Program-made: the position numbers and the translations under genes
The notes under the pieces: model-generated
What the model was told of the DNA's origin: nothing
The model's input: the letters and a program-made list of their open reading frames with translations, nothing else
The model's database searches: none
Shown here: positions 23,054 to 33,103 of the stretch, one piece after another
How positions within the stretch are numbered: position 1 is the stretch's first letter
How the letters are laid out: the number at the start of each line of letters is the position of its first letter
Origin: Xanthobacter agilis
Lineage (GTDB): Bacteria; Pseudomonadota; Alphaproteobacteria; Rhizobiales; Xanthobacteraceae
NCBI RefSeq assembly: GCF_021730435.1
Contig: NZ_JABWGX010000036.1
Coordinates: 1 to 37,254 of the forward strand
Direction of reading: 5' to 3'
Length of the DNA stretch: 37,254 nucleotides

Positions 23054-24247
23054 ATGAGCGAGAGCTTGTCGTCTGTTTCATCATCGTCTGCCGGCTCCAC
23101 ATCGGCCCCTGGCGCGCGACCGCGCGTCGCCATCGTGGGGGCGGGCGTCATGGGCCTGTCGCTGGGCTGGCGCCTCGCGCGGGCCGGTTGCCCGGTGGAC
23201 ATTTACGAGGCCGGCATCGCCGGCCAGGGCGCCAGCCATGCCGCCGCCGGCATGCTCGCCGCCTGCGCCGAGGCGGAGCCCGGCGAAGAGGACCTGCTCG
23301 CCCTCAACCGCGCGAGCCAGGCCCTGTGGCCGCGGTTCGCCGCCGAGCTGGAGGCCGAATCGGGCACCTGCGTGGACCTGCGGACCGAAGGCACCCTCAC
23401 GATCGGCCTGACCGCCGACGACGGGGCCCGCCTGCGCCATCTGTTCGCGCTTCAGACCGCCCTCGGGCTGCCGGTGGAATGGCTGACGGCCGCCGCCGTC
23501 CGGCGCCTGGAGCCGCACCTCGCGGGCCAGCTTTCCGGCGCCATCCTGAGCGCCGAAGACCACCAGGTGGACAACCGCAAGGTGGTCGCGGCCCTGCTCA
23601 CCGCCATCGCCCGCGCCGGCGCGCGGCTGCATGAGAACAGCCCCGTGGCCAAGGTCGAGACCCAGGCCGGCAAGACCCTCGGCGTGGTGGTCAACGGAGC
23701 GCTGAAGCGCGCCGATCTGGTCATTCTCGCCGCCGGCGCCTGGAGCCGGGGCGTAGACATTTCCCCGGCCGCGCCGCTGCCGGTGCGCCCGGTGAAGGGG
23801 CAAATGCTGGCCCTGCGGATGGATCCGGCGGCCCCGCTCGTGAACCATGTCATCTGGGCGCCGAATTCCTACATCGTGCCGCGCCGCAACGGCCGCCTCA
23901 TCCTCGGCGCCACCACCGAGGAGAAGGGCTTCGACACCGCCCTCACCGCCGGCGGCCAGCTCGCCTTGCTCACTTATGCGTGGCGGGCGCTGCCGGCGCT
24001 GGAGGAACTGCCCATCCTCGAGCAATGGGTGGGCTTTCGCCCCGGCAGCCGTGACGACGCCCCGATCCTTGGTCCGAGCGCGGAGGTCGAGGGGCTCGTC
24101 TATGCCACCGGCCACCACCGCAACGGCATCCTGCTGCTGGCGGTGACGGCGAAGGTGATCGCCGAATGCGTGCTCGAAGGGCGGCTGGAAAAGGTGGCCG
24201 AGCCCTTCCGCGCCAGCCGTTTCACGCCGCGCGCGGCGGCGGAGTAG
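23054..24247 (+). CDS. thiO: Glycine oxidase ThiO
   Basis: A 397-aa FAD-dependent amino-acid oxidase of the DAO fold. It has the dinucleotide motif VAIVGAGVMGLSLGW about 30 residues from the start, QGASHAAAGMLAACAE, and the C-terminal WVGFRPGSRDDAPILGP and ATGHHRNGILLLAVTA segments typical of ThiO. The enzyme oxidises glycine to the iminoacetate used in thiazole formation. A Ser-rich N-terminal extension of about 20 residues is unusual. The ATG at 23054 is preferred over 23048 because of its spacing from TAGGGAG, which is part of the TPP riboswitch. It is the first gene of thiOSGE. Confidence 0.93.
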   Translation: MSESLSSVSSSSAGSTSAPGARPRVAIVGAGVMGLSLGWRLARAGCPVDIYEAGIAGQGASHAAAGMLAACAEAEPGEEDLLALNRASQALWPRFAAELEAESGTCVDLRTEGTLTIGLTADDGARLRHLFALQTALGLPVEWLTAAAVRRLEPHLAGQLSGAILSAEDHQVDNRKVVAALLTAIARAGARLHENSPVAKVETQAGKTLGVVVNGALKRADLVILAAGAWSRGVDISPAAPLPVRPVKGQMLALRMDPAAPLVNHVIWAPNSYIVPRRNGRLILGATTEEKGFDTALTAGGQLALLTYAWRALPALEELPILEQWVGFRPGSRDDAPILGPSAEVEGLVYATGHHRNGILLLAVTAKVIAECVLEGRLEKVAEPFRASRFTPRAAAE

Positions 24248-24251
24248 CGCC

Positions 24252-25290
<1,039 letters not shown>

Positions 25291-25295
25291 GCAGC

Positions 25296-25925
25296 GTGCT
25301 GCCCGCCCCGCCCCTGCTGCTCATCACCGACCGCACCCAGGCGCGGGGCGATCTCGCGGACGTGGTGGCGGCGGCCTGCGCCGGCGGGTGCCGCTGGATC
25401 AGCCTCCGCGAGAAGGACCTTCCGGCCATCGAGCAGCTCGCGTTATTTGCCCGCCTGCGCACCGCGACCGCCCCCTTCGGTGCCCGGCTGACCCTCCACG
25501 GCACCCCCGAGCTGGCGCAGGCGGCGGGCGCGGACGGCGTGCATCTGCCGGATGGCGGAGATCCGGTCCAGGCGCGGGCGATCCTGGGTCCCGCCACCCT
25601 GGTGGGCCTGTCCGTGCACCGGCCGGATGCCGCGGCGATGGACCCGGCCGTCACCGATTACATCACCGCGAGCCCGATCTTCCTCACCACCTCCAAGCCC
25701 GGATACGGTCCCGCCCTGGGGCTCGGCGGACTTCGCGCCTTTGTCGCGGCGGCGCGCGTGCCGGTGATCGCCCTCGGTGGCATCACCGCCCGCGTGGCCG
25801 CCGGCTGCCGCGATGCCGGGGCTGCAGGCCTCGCCGTCATGGGCACCGTCATGCGCGCGGCCGACCCCCAAGCGGAGATCGCGGGCCTCCTTGCCGCCTT
25901 CGGCCCGGTGACGCGCCCCGCTTAA
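25296..25925 (+). CDS. thiE: Thiamine phosphate synthase ThiE
   Basis: A 209-aa TIM-barrel enzyme joining the pyrimidine and thiazole moieties into thiamine phosphate. It has LLLITDRTQ at the N-terminus, ISLREKDLP, LTLHGTPELAQAAGADGVHLPDGG, ITASPIFLTTSKPGYGPALGLGGL and VIALGGITARVAAGCRDAGAAG. The GTG start lies 5 bp after the thiG stop. The PIF-TTSKPGYGP segment could also fit a TenI-type thiazole tautomerase, a close relative. No thiC or thiD is nearby. Confidence 0.85.
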   Translation: MLPAPPLLLITDRTQARGDLADVVAAACAGGCRWISLREKDLPAIEQLALFARLRTATAPFGARLTLHGTPELAQAAGADGVHLPDGGDPVQARAILGPATLVGLSVHRPDAAAMDPAVTDYITASPIFLTTSKPGYGPALGLGGLRAFVAAARVPVIALGGITARVAAGCRDAGAAGLAVMGTVMRAADPQAEIAGLLAAFGPVTRPA

Positions 25926-26112
25926 GAGGTGCCATCGCCGCGCCACGAGGCCTGTGCTAGCCTTTCAAGCGGGGGCAGACGGGGGCGTCGCACACAGGCG
26001 GGCCTGACCGGTTCTGACCCGACAGAAGCGCACCACGGAGCGCAGACCTTGGCCCTCCGGTCCGCCGATCGCGGTCGAACCGGCACCTGGGTTCAAGGAT
26101 TGGGGGGAACAC

Positions 26113-26859
26113 ATGATCAACCGTCGTACATTACTCGCCGGGCTGTTGGCCTGCCCCGTCTGCGCCACCGCCGCGCGCGCGGACAGCGCCCATTGGAGCT
26201 ACGAGGGCCATGGCGGGCCGGAGCATTGGGGCGAGCTGGAAAAGGGCTTCCAGGCCTGCGCCGTCGGCACCCAGCAATCGCCCATCAATCTCCAAGGCGC
26301 GGTGCGGGCGGAAACATCTGGCCCCGCCCTCTCCTGGAAGAGCGCGCCTTTCAAGGTGGTCAACAATGGCCACACCATTCAGCTTGATGCCGTCGGCGAC
26401 GCTGGCGGCGCGGAGATGAACGGCAAGCGCTATGCGCTGCGCCAGTTCCATTTCCACGCGCCAAGCGAGCATGCGGTGAACGGCCAGCGCACCGCCATGG
26501 AGGCCCATTTCGTCCACGCCGCCGAGGATGGCGGGCTGCTGGTGGTGGGCGTCTTCATGGTGCCGGGCGCGAAGAACGACGCCTTCGCCACGCTGATGGC
26601 GGCGGCGCCCAAGACCGCCGGCAGCGCCCCCCTGTCCGCGCCTCTCGATCCGACCGCTCTGCTGCCGCGGGATCGCCGACTCTATCGCTACGAGGGCTCG
26701 CTGACGACCCCGCCGTGCTCGGAGGTGGTGGACTGGAACGTCTTCGCCGCTCCCCTCAGCGTCGCCGAAGGAGATATTGCCACCTTCCGCGCCATCTTCC
26801 CGATGAACGCGCGACCGTTGCAGGCCGTCAACCGGCGCTTCCTGTTGCAATTGAACTGA
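26113..26859 (+). CDS. Alpha-type carbonic anhydrase, periplasmic
   Basis: A 248-aa alpha carbonic anhydrase that interconverts CO2 and bicarbonate. The zinc ligands are in QFHFHAPSEH (His113, His115) and EAHFVH (His132). HWSYEGHGGPEHWGEL, TQQSPINL and GSLTTPPCSEVVDW are family marks. Cys49 and the Cys of TTPPCSE can form the usual disulfide. The N-terminus NRRTLLAGLLA with an AxA site is a Tat-type export signal. The ATG follows GGGGGGAA. In a potentially autotrophic relative it could help inorganic carbon capture, and ccr nearby also consumes CO2, but a functional link is inference. Confidence 0.93.
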   Translation: MINRRTLLAGLLACPVCATAARADSAHWSYEGHGGPEHWGELEKGFQACAVGTQQSPINLQGAVRAETSGPALSWKSAPFKVVNNGHTIQLDAVGDAGGAEMNGKRYALRQFHFHAPSEHAVNGQRTAMEAHFVHAAEDGGLLVVGVFMVPGAKNDAFATLMAAAPKTAGSAPLSAPLDPTALLPRDRRLYRYEGSLTTPPCSEVVDWNVFAAPLSVAEGDIATFRAIFPMNARPLQAVNRRFLLQLN

Positions 26860-27066
26860 GACCAAGGGGCCTATGAGCGGCCTCTCACGGGTCCTTGGCC
26901 AAGCCTGCGAACCCCGCCTGCGAACGCCCACGCGCCCCACGGCACCGGGGCGAAGCGCGCCGCGGGTGAGATGGCGGCCGCCGGCAGCATCCGCAACGCG
27001 GCAGCAAGGCAACGGCTTCACCAGCACCGCTGGTTCTGCGCCTCCGTCACCGCCCCTGCGCAAAAG

Positions 27067-27094
27067 AAAAGGGCCGGCTTTCGCCGGCCCTTTT
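27067..27094. terminator. Bidirectional intrinsic terminator (rpsA end)
   Basis: AAAA-GGGCCGGC-TTTC-GCCGGCCC-TTTT is a perfect 8-bp GC stem flanked by A and T tracts. It lies 41 nt beyond the rpsA stop on the minus strand and can also end plus-strand transcripts from the carbonic anhydrase gene. Confidence 0.9.
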
Positions 27095-27134
27095 CATGTC
27101 TCGAAACGCTGGGAAGCGCTCAGCCCCTGAAGGC

Positions 27135-28838
27135 TCAGTCTTCCTTGGCTTCCTCGGCGCGCTGCTTGAGCGCCGCACCCAGGATGTCGCCCAGCGAGGC
27201 GCCGCTGTCCTGCGAGCCGTAGGTGGCCACGGCCTCCTTCTCTTCGGCGATCTCGAGCGCCTTGACGGAGACCTGCACCTTGCGCGCCTTACGGTCGAAC
27301 AGGGTGACGCGGGCATCCATCTTATCGCCCACCGAGAAGCGCTCGGGGCGCTGGTCGTTGCGGTCGCGGGCGAGTTCCGAGCGCTTGATGAAGGCCGACA
27401 GGTCGGTGCCCGTGAGCTTCACCTCGATGCCGCCGTCCTTCACGTCGGTGACTTCGCAGGTGACGATGGCGCCCTTCTTCACATCGCCAGCCTCGGCGAA
27501 GGGATCGCCGGCGAGCTGCTTGATGCCGAGGGAGATGCGCTCCTTCTCCACGTCCACGTCGAGCACCACGGCCTTGACCATGTCACCCTTGCGGTACTCG
27601 TCGATGACCTGCTCGCCCGGACGGTTCCAGTCCAGGTCGGAGAGGTGCACCATGCCGTCGACGTCGCCGTCGAGGCCCAGGAACAGGCCGAACTCGGTCT
27701 TGTTCTTGACCTCGCCCTCGACCACCGCGCCGGGCGCATACTTCTCGGCGAAGGCCTCCCAGGGGTTCTGGAGGGTCTGCTTGAGGCCGAGCGAGATGCG
27801 GCGCTTGGCGCTGTCCACTTCCAGCACCTGCACTTCCACTTCCTGGGAAGTGGAAACGATCTTGCCGGGGTGAACGTTCTTCTTGGTCCACGACATTTCG
27901 GAGACGTGGATGAGGCCCTCGATGCCGGGCTCCAGCTCCACGAACGCGCCGTAGTCGGTGATGTTGGTGACGCGACCCTTGAAGCGGGCCTCCACCGGAT
28001 ACTTGGCCTCGATGCCCTCCCAGGGATCGCCCAGAAGCTGCTTCATGCCGAGCGAGATGCGGTGGGTCTCGTGGTTGATCTTGATGATCTTGACCTTCAC
28101 CGTCTGGCCGATGGTGAGCACCTCGGTCGGGTGGTTCACGCGGCGCCAGGCAATGTCGGTGACGTGCAGGAGGCCGTCGATGCCGCCGAGGTCAACGAAC
28201 GCACCGTAATCGGTGATGTTCTTGACCACGCCCTCGATCGCCTGCCCCTCTTCGAGGTTCTGCACCAGCTCGTGGCGCTGCTCGGCGCGGGTCTCTTCCA
28301 GCACGGTGCGGCGGGAGACCACGATGTTGCCGCGGCGGCGGTCCATCTTGAGGATCTGGAAGGGCTGCTGATTGTGCATCAGCGGCGCCACGTCGCGGAT
28401 CGGGCGGATATCGACCTGGGAGCGCGGCAGGAACGCCACGGCGCCGTCGAGATCCACGGTGAAGCCACCCTTCACCTGGTTGAAGATCACGCCGAAGACC
28501 TTCTCGTTGGCGGTGAACGCCTTCTCGAGCTTGACCCAGCTCTCCTCGCGGCGCGCCTTGTCGCGCGAGAGGACGGCCTCGCCCATGGCGTTCTCGACAC
28601 GCTCGAGATAGACCTCGACCTCGTCGCCCACCTTGATCGCGTTCTCGCGGCCGGGGCCGGCGAACTCGCGCAGGGCCACGCGGCCTTCCGTCTTCAGGCC
28701 GATGTCGATGATCGCCAGATCCTTTTCAATGGCGACCACGATACCCTTGACGACGGCACCTTCGCTCACATCGGCGCGGCCGAAGCTCTCGTCCAGCAGG
28801 GCGGCAAAATCTTCACGGGTGGTTTCTACGGCGGACAT
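27135..28838 (-). CDS. rpsA: 30S ribosomal protein S1
   Basis: A 567-aa protein with six S1/OB-fold RNA-binding repeats at roughly 28-95, 112-180, 198-268, 285-355, 372-442 and 458-528. The central ones carry the classic ITDYGAFVDLGGIDGLLHVTDIAW and ITDYGAFVELEPGIEGLIHVSEMSW patterns. The protein tethers mRNA to the 30S subunit and is essential in most proteobacteria. The Lys/Glu-rich end AEEAKED is typical. The ATG follows GTGGAGTG. The usual upstream neighbour cmk is not adjacent: the next gene upstream on this strand is ccr, 420 bp away with its own terminator. Confidence 0.97.
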   Translation of the reverse strand: MSAVETTREDFAALLDESFGRADVSEGAVVKGIVVAIEKDLAIIDIGLKTEGRVALREFAGPGRENAIKVGDEVEVYLERVENAMGEAVLSRDKARREESWVKLEKAFTANEKVFGVIFNQVKGGFTVDLDGAVAFLPRSQVDIRPIRDVAPLMHNQQPFQILKMDRRRGNIVVSRRTVLEETRAEQRHELVQNLEEGQAIEGVVKNITDYGAFVDLGGIDGLLHVTDIAWRRVNHPTEVLTIGQTVKVKIIKINHETHRISLGMKQLLGDPWEGIEAKYPVEARFKGRVTNITDYGAFVELEPGIEGLIHVSEMSWTKKNVHPGKIVSTSQEVEVQVLEVDSAKRRISLGLKQTLQNPWEAFAEKYAPGAVVEGEVKNKTEFGLFLGLDGDVDGMVHLSDLDWNRPGEQVIDEYRKGDMVKAVVLDVDVEKERISLGIKQLAGDPFAEAGDVKKGAIVTCEVTDVKDGGIEVKLTGTDLSAFIKRSELARDRNDQRPERFSVGDKMDARVTLFDRKARKVQVSVKALEIAEEKEAVATYGSQDSGASLGDILGAALKQRAEEAKED

Positions 28839-29257
28839 TCACACTCCACACTCTTTGCGCCGGCGTCTCGCGTTGCGAGGCCCGAGCCGAACGGATGTTC
28901 CGGTCTTCTCCTTGCGGATGAACGCCAGAACGGCCGCCGATGTTCCATCGGCGGGCCGGCGCTGAAGCCGAACGGCACGGGCAATGATTGATATCTGGCC
29001 CATCCGGGCCTGGGGACCGAAGCGCGCTCAGCGAAAGCCTGGGTGGGGAGCCTCCGACGATCAGGGCGCGTATCCCGCGGACCCTGTCCCACCCGGGCGG
29101 CTCCCAGCCTTTGGGAGCACAGCCTCGAATGGGGGTCAGATAATGGAAAACCCGCCCCGGCGCAAGGGTTCGCGCGCAATTGGAAGGCCCCGCGCAAAAG
29201 AAAGCCGCCGCGTCCGGGGACGCGGCGGCGTCGCGAAGGGAAAAGCAGCCGGTCCGA
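28839..29257. other. 419-bp region between ccr and rpsA
   Basis: No gene is supported. It contains the ccr terminator at its right end (29203-29229) and a short hairpin, GGCCC-ATCC-GGGCC, at 28997-29010. The rpsA promoter and long leader should lie here, but no clear promoter pair could be picked out. Confidence 0.6.
29195..29229 (-). terminator. Intrinsic terminator of ccr
   Basis: On the minus strand an 11-bp perfect stem, GCCGCCGCGTC/GACGCGGCGGC (29204-29229), with a 4-nt loop is followed by TTTCTTTT. It lies just 29 bp after the ccr stop. Confidence 0.9.
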
Positions 29258-30532
29258 TCAGCCGCCGCAGGCTTCCAGCACGTCGTCGAGAGTGCGCAGG
29301 CCGGCGCGGGGCGCGTTCACCAGCACCGCCATGTTGCCGGGCGCATGCTTGTTCTGCCACATCTTGGTGTGCGCCTCGGGGATGCGGTCCCAGGGGAACA
29401 CTTCCGACATGCAGGGGTCCACCCGCCGGTCGACGATGAACTCGTTGGCGGCGGAGGCCTGCTTGAGATGGGCGAAGTGCGAGCCCTGGATGCGCTTCTG
29501 GCGCATCCACACATAGCGGGCGTCGAACGTGATGTTGAAGCCCGAGGTGCCGGCGCAGAACACGATCATGCCGCCGCGCTTGCCCACCAGGGTGGAAACC
29601 GGGAAGGTGCTCTCACCGGGATGCTCGAACACGATATCCACGTCGCGCTTGCCGGTGATGTCCCAGATCGCCTTGCCGAACTTGCGGGCTTCCTTCAGCC
29701 AGTCGTTATATTCCGGCGAATTGACCTTGGGGAGCTGGCCCCAGCACTTGAAGTCCTTGCGGTTGATGACGCCCTTGGCACCGAGACCGAGCACATAGTC
29801 GCGCTTCGATTCGTCCGAGATGACGCCGATCACATGGGCGCCGGACGCGGCGGCGAGCTGCACGCCGAACACGCCCAGGCCGCCCGAGGCGCCCCACACC
29901 AGCACATAGTCGCCCGGCTTCACGGTGTGCGGCGGATGGCCGAACAGCATGCGGTAGGCGGTCGCCATGGTGAGGGTGTAGCAGGCGCTCTCTTCCCAGG
30001 TCAGGTGCTTGGGCCGGCGCATGAGCTGGCGCGCCTGCACCCGGCAGAACTGGGCGAACGAGCCATCGGGCGTCTCATAGCCCCAGATCCGCTGGGAGGG
30101 CGAGAACATCGGATCGCCGCCGTTGCACTCCTCGTCGTCCCCGTCGTCCTGGTTGCAGTGCACAACCACTTCGTCGCCCACCTTCCAGCGCTTCACCTTG
30201 GGCCCCACCGCCCAGACGATGCCCGCGGCATCGGAGCCGGCGATGTGGTAGGGCAGCTTGTGCACGTCGAACACGGAGATGGGCTCGCCGAGGCCGGCCC
30301 AGATGCCGTTGTAGTTCACGCCGGCCGCCATCACGAGCACGAGCACGTCGTTTTCGCCGAGCTCCCAGGTGGGCACGACCTCCAGCTGGAACGACTGCTC
30401 GGGCGGCCCATGCCGATCGCGGCGGATGGCCCAGGCATACATCTTCGCGGGCACATGCCCGAGCGGGGGAATCTCCCCGAGCTCGTAAAGATCCTTCACC
30501 TCAGCATCCCCCGCAGCAGCCGTCTGGCCCAT
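29258..30532 (-). CDS. ccr: Crotonyl-CoA carboxylase/reductase
   Basis: A 424-aa medium-chain reductase that carboxylates crotonyl-CoA to ethylmalonyl-CoA with NADPH and CO2, the key step of the ethylmalonyl-CoA pathway. It has the CCR-type N-terminus DLYELGEIPPLGHVP, AAGVNYNGIWAGLGEP, the insert HCNQDDGDDEECNGGDPMFSPSQRIWGYE, the cofactor motif WGASGGLGVFGVQLA and FEHPGESTFPVS. The ATG at 30532 follows GAGGACGGGA; an in-frame ATG 6 codons upstream is less likely. It is divergently placed from ecm, another enzyme of the same pathway, with a small membrane-protein gene between. Confidence 0.96.
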   Translation of the reverse strand: MGQTAAAGDAEVKDLYELGEIPPLGHVPAKMYAWAIRRDRHGPPEQSFQLEVVPTWELGENDVLVLVMAAGVNYNGIWAGLGEPISVFDVHKLPYHIAGSDAAGIVWAVGPKVKRWKVGDEVVVHCNQDDGDDEECNGGDPMFSPSQRIWGYETPDGSFAQFCRVQARQLMRRPKHLTWEESACYTLTMATAYRMLFGHPPHTVKPGDYVLVWGASGGLGVFGVQLAAASGAHVIGVISDESKRDYVLGLGAKGVINRKDFKCWGQLPKVNSPEYNDWLKEARKFGKAIWDITGKRDVDIVFEHPGESTFPVSTLVGKRGGMIVFCAGTSGFNITFDARYVWMRQKRIQGSHFAHLKQASAANEFIVDRRVDPCMSEVFPWDRIPEAHTKMWQNKHAPGNMAVLVNAPRAGLRTLDDVLEACGG

Positions 30533-30756
30533 AGCGTCCCGTCCTCTCATGTCGACCGTTGGCGGACTCTTCGGTCCGGTCCACGCTCACCCCTATCGCA
30601 TTGCAACGTAGCAGAGAAGAACTTCAAGTCGATAGGCGTCACCTTTTGCCGCCCGCCGGCCTCGCACGCCACTGGACAAGGCGACGGCGAAGCTCCATGC
30701 CCTTGAAGCTGGCGTGTGGGCGCCTTTAGCGGAACACTAAGGAGAGGGTGAGGGAT

Positions 30757-30993
30757 ATGGGCATCTTGTGGATGATCATCATCGGCGCCGTCGCCGGTTT
30801 CCTGGCGGGACAGGTGTTCCGCGGCTACGGCTTCGGTTTCGTGGGCAACGTGGCGGTGGGCATTGTCGGCGCGCTCATCGGCGGCTTTCTGTTCGGCAAT
30901 GTGTTCCTGGTGGGCGGGCTCGTCGGCCAGATCATCTCCGCCACCGTCGGCGCGGTGATTCTCCTCTTTGTGATCTCGCTGGTCGCGCGCTGA
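30757..30993 (+). CDS. GlsB/YeaQ/YmgE family membrane protein
   Basis: A 78-aa very hydrophobic protein of the transglycosylase-associated GlsB/YeaQ/YmgE family: three short helices rich in Gly (GAVAGFLAGQVFRG, VGNVAVGIVGALIGGFLFG, IISATVGAVILLFVISLV). The family is linked to stress response; its molecular role is unknown. The ATG follows AGGGAT and an additional GGAGAGGG. It lies between divergent ccr and ecm. Confidence 0.9.
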   Translation: MGILWMIIIGAVAGFLAGQVFRGYGFGFVGNVAVGIVGALIGGFLFGNVFLVGGLVGQIISATVGAVILLFVISLVAR

Positions 30994-31041
30994 CACAGCG
31001 CATCCAGCCCGATGCCGATCGAGGGATGGGGGTGCGCCAAT

Positions 31042-31067
31042 GTCGACGGGAGAAAATTCCCGTCGAC
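31042..31067. promoter_or_regulatory. Perfect 10-bp hairpin in the ecm leader
   Basis: GTCGACGGGA-GAAAAT-TCCCGTCGAC has two perfect 10-bp arms around a 6-nt loop. It is 63 nt before the ecm start and 49 nt after the GlsB-like stop. There is no T-tract, so it may be an operator or leader RNA structure rather than an intrinsic terminator. Confidence 0.55.
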
Positions 31068-31129
31068 GCCACCATCATCGCGACGCACAATCGTGTGCAC
31101 TGCAAGGAAACGAACAACGGGGATTTGGA

Positions 31130-33103
31130 ATGGTGGTCCGCGACAAGCCTTGGCTCTTCCGCACCTATGCGGGGCATTCCACGGCGTCGGAGTCGAACAA
31201 GCTCTATCGCTCGAATCTCGCCAAGGGCCAGACGGGCCTGTCCGTCGCGTTCGACCTGCCGACCCAGACCGGCTACGACAGCGACCATCCCCTCGCCCGC
31301 GGTGAAGTGGGCAAGGTGGGCGTGCCGATCTCCCATCTCGGCGACATGCGCACCCTGTTCGAGGGCATCCCGCTCGCGAACATGAACACGTCCATGACCA
31401 TCAATGCCTGCGCGGCGTGGCTGCTCTCGCTCTACATCGCGGCGGCGGACGAGCAGGGCGCCGACCGCACCAAGCTCCAGGGCACCACCCAGAACGACAT
31501 CATCAAGGAATATCTCTCGCGCGGCACCTATGTGTTCCCGCCGGCGCCCTCCATGCGCCTCACCAAGGACACCATCATCTTCACCACGCAGCATCTGCCG
31601 AAGTGGAACCCGATGAACGTGTGCTCCTACCATTTGCAGGAGGCCGGGGCGACGCCGGTGCAGGAGCTGGCCTTCGCGCTCGCCAACGCCATCGCCATCC
31701 TCGACACGGTGAAGAAATCCGGCGAGGCGGAAGGCCCGGTGTTCGGTGAGGTGGTGGGCCGCATCTCCTTCTTCGTGAACGCCGGCATGCGCTTCATCAC
31801 CGAGATGTGCAAGATGCGCGCGTTCGTGGATCTGTGGGACGAGATCTGCGTCAACCGTTACGGCATCACCGACGCCAAGCAGAAGCTGTTCCGCTACGGC
31901 GTGCAGGTGAACTCCCTCGGCCTCACCGAGCAGCAGCCGGAGAACAACGTCTACCGCATCCTTTTGGAGATGCTGGCGGTCACCCTCTCCAAGAAGGCCC
32001 GCGCCCGCGCCGTGCAGCTTCCGGCCTGGAACGAGGCGCTGGGCCTGCCGCGCTCGTTCGACCAGCAATGGTCGCTGCGTTTGCAGCAGGTGGTGGCCTA
32101 TGAGACCGACCTGCTCGAATACGGCGACATCTTCGACGGCTCCACCGAGATCGCCCGCAAGGTCGAGGAGCTGAAGGAGGAGGCGCGCGCCGAACTCGCC
32201 CGCATCGATGCCATGGGCGGCGCGGTGGCGGCCATCGAGAACTCCTACATGAAGCAGGCCCTGGTGGAATCCAACACCCGCCGCCTGGAGGCCATCGAGC
32301 GCGGCGACCAGGTGGTGGTCGGCGTCAACCGCTGGACCGAGAGCGAACCCTCGCCCCTCACCACCGGCGAAGGCGCCATCCTCACCGTGCCGGAAGGGGT
32401 CGAGGCCGAGCAGATCGCCCGCCTCCAGGCCTGGCGCGAGGCGCGCGACAGCAAGGCCGTCGCGGCGGCGCTGGCGGACCTGAAAAGCGCGGCCCAGGAC
32501 GGCCGCAACATCATGGATCCCTCCATCGCCTGCGCCAAGGCCGGCGTCACCACCGGCGAGTGGGGCACCTGCCTGCGCGAGGTGTTCGGCGAATATCGCG
32601 CCCCGACCGGCGTCGGCCGGGCCGCCCGCGTCGACACCCAGGGCCTCGATGAGGTGCGCAAGAGCGTGGACGCGGTGTCCGAGAAGCTCGGCCGCCGGCT
32701 CAAGTTCCTGGTGGGCAAGCCGGGCCTCGACGGCCATTCCAACGGCGCCGAGCAAATCGCCGTGCGCGCCCGCGACTGCGGCATGGAGGTGGTCTACGAG
32801 GGCATCCGCCTGACCCCCGCCGAAATCGTGAACGCGGCGCTGGAAGAGAGCGTGCATGTGGTCGGCCTCTCCATCCTGTCCGGCTCCCATGTGCCGCTGG
32901 TGCGCGACGTGATGGAGCGGATGCGCGCCGAAGGGCTCGGCGACATTCCGGTGGTGGTGGGCGGCATCATCCCGCCGGAGGACGAGATCCAGCTCAAGGG
33001 GTTCGGGGTGGCGGCGGTCTATACGCCGAAGAACTTCGAACTGAACCGCATCATGGCCGACATCGTCTCCATCGTGGACGGCGAGACCCAGAAGGCGGCC
33101 TGA
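31130..33103 (+). CDS. ecm: Ethylmalonyl-CoA mutase (MeaA-like), B12-dependent
   Basis: A 657-aa single-chain coenzyme-B12 mutase converting (2R)-ethylmalonyl-CoA to (2S)-methylsuccinyl-CoA. The N-terminal substrate barrel has RTYAGHSTASESNKLYR, GLSVAFDLPTQTGYDSDHP and GTTQNDIIKEYLSRGTYVFPP. The C-terminal B12 domain has the DxHxxG motif in KPGLDGHSNG, VGLSILSGSH, and VVVGGIIPPED. The order and the FDLPTQTG signature separate it from methylmalonyl-CoA mutase large subunits. The start ATG at 31130 lies 9 nt after ACGGGGA. A frame from 31040 exists but would run through the leader hairpin. Its pathway partner ccr lies 600 bp upstream on the opposite strand. Confidence 0.94.
   Translation: MVVRDKPWLFRTYAGHSTASESNKLYRSNLAKGQTGLSVAFDLPTQTGYDSDHPLARGEVGKVGVPISHLGDMRTLFEGIPLANMNTSMTINACAAWLLSLYIAAADEQGADRTKLQGTTQNDIIKEYLSRGTYVFPPAPSMRLTKDTIIFTTQHLPKWNPMNVCSYHLQEAGATPVQELAFALANAIAILDTVKKSGEAEGPVFGEVVGRISFFVNAGMRFITEMCKMRAFVDLWDEICVNRYGITDAKQKLFRYGVQVNSLGLTEQQPENNVYRILLEMLAVTLSKKARARAVQLPAWNEALGLPRSFDQQWSLRLQQVVAYETDLLEYGDIFDGSTEIARKVEELKEEARAELARIDAMGGAVAAIENSYMKQALVESNTRRLEAIERGDQVVVGVNRWTESEPSPLTTGEGAILTVPEGVEAEQIARLQAWREARDSKAVAAALADLKSAAQDGRNIMDPSIACAKAGVTTGEWGTCLREVFGEYRAPTGVGRAARVDTQGLDEVRKSVDAVSEKLGRRLKFLVGKPGLDGHSNGAEQIAVRARDCGMEVVYEGIRLTPAEIVNAALEESVHVVGLSILSGSHVPLVRDVMERMRAEGLGDIPVVVGGIIPPEDEIQLKGFGVAAVYTPKNFELNRIMADIVSIVDGETQKAA

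Noticed and set aside
21166-23202. 678-codon minus-strand frame opposite the Na/Pi cotransporter
   Set aside because: It is antisense to a gene with clear family motifs and covers the TPP riboswitch. Sequence is low-complexity His/Arg/Gly-rich and unrelated to any family.
27096-28991. 631-codon plus-strand frame opposite rpsA
   Set aside because: rpsA on the other strand has six unambiguous S1 repeats. The plus frame is a periodic shadow of those repeats and passes the rpsA terminator region.
30600-30630. Possible palindromic CcrR/RamB-type site (TTGCAACGTAGCA) between ccr and the GlsB-like gene
   Set aside because: Only three-base arms match exactly, so it is too weak to call as an operator.
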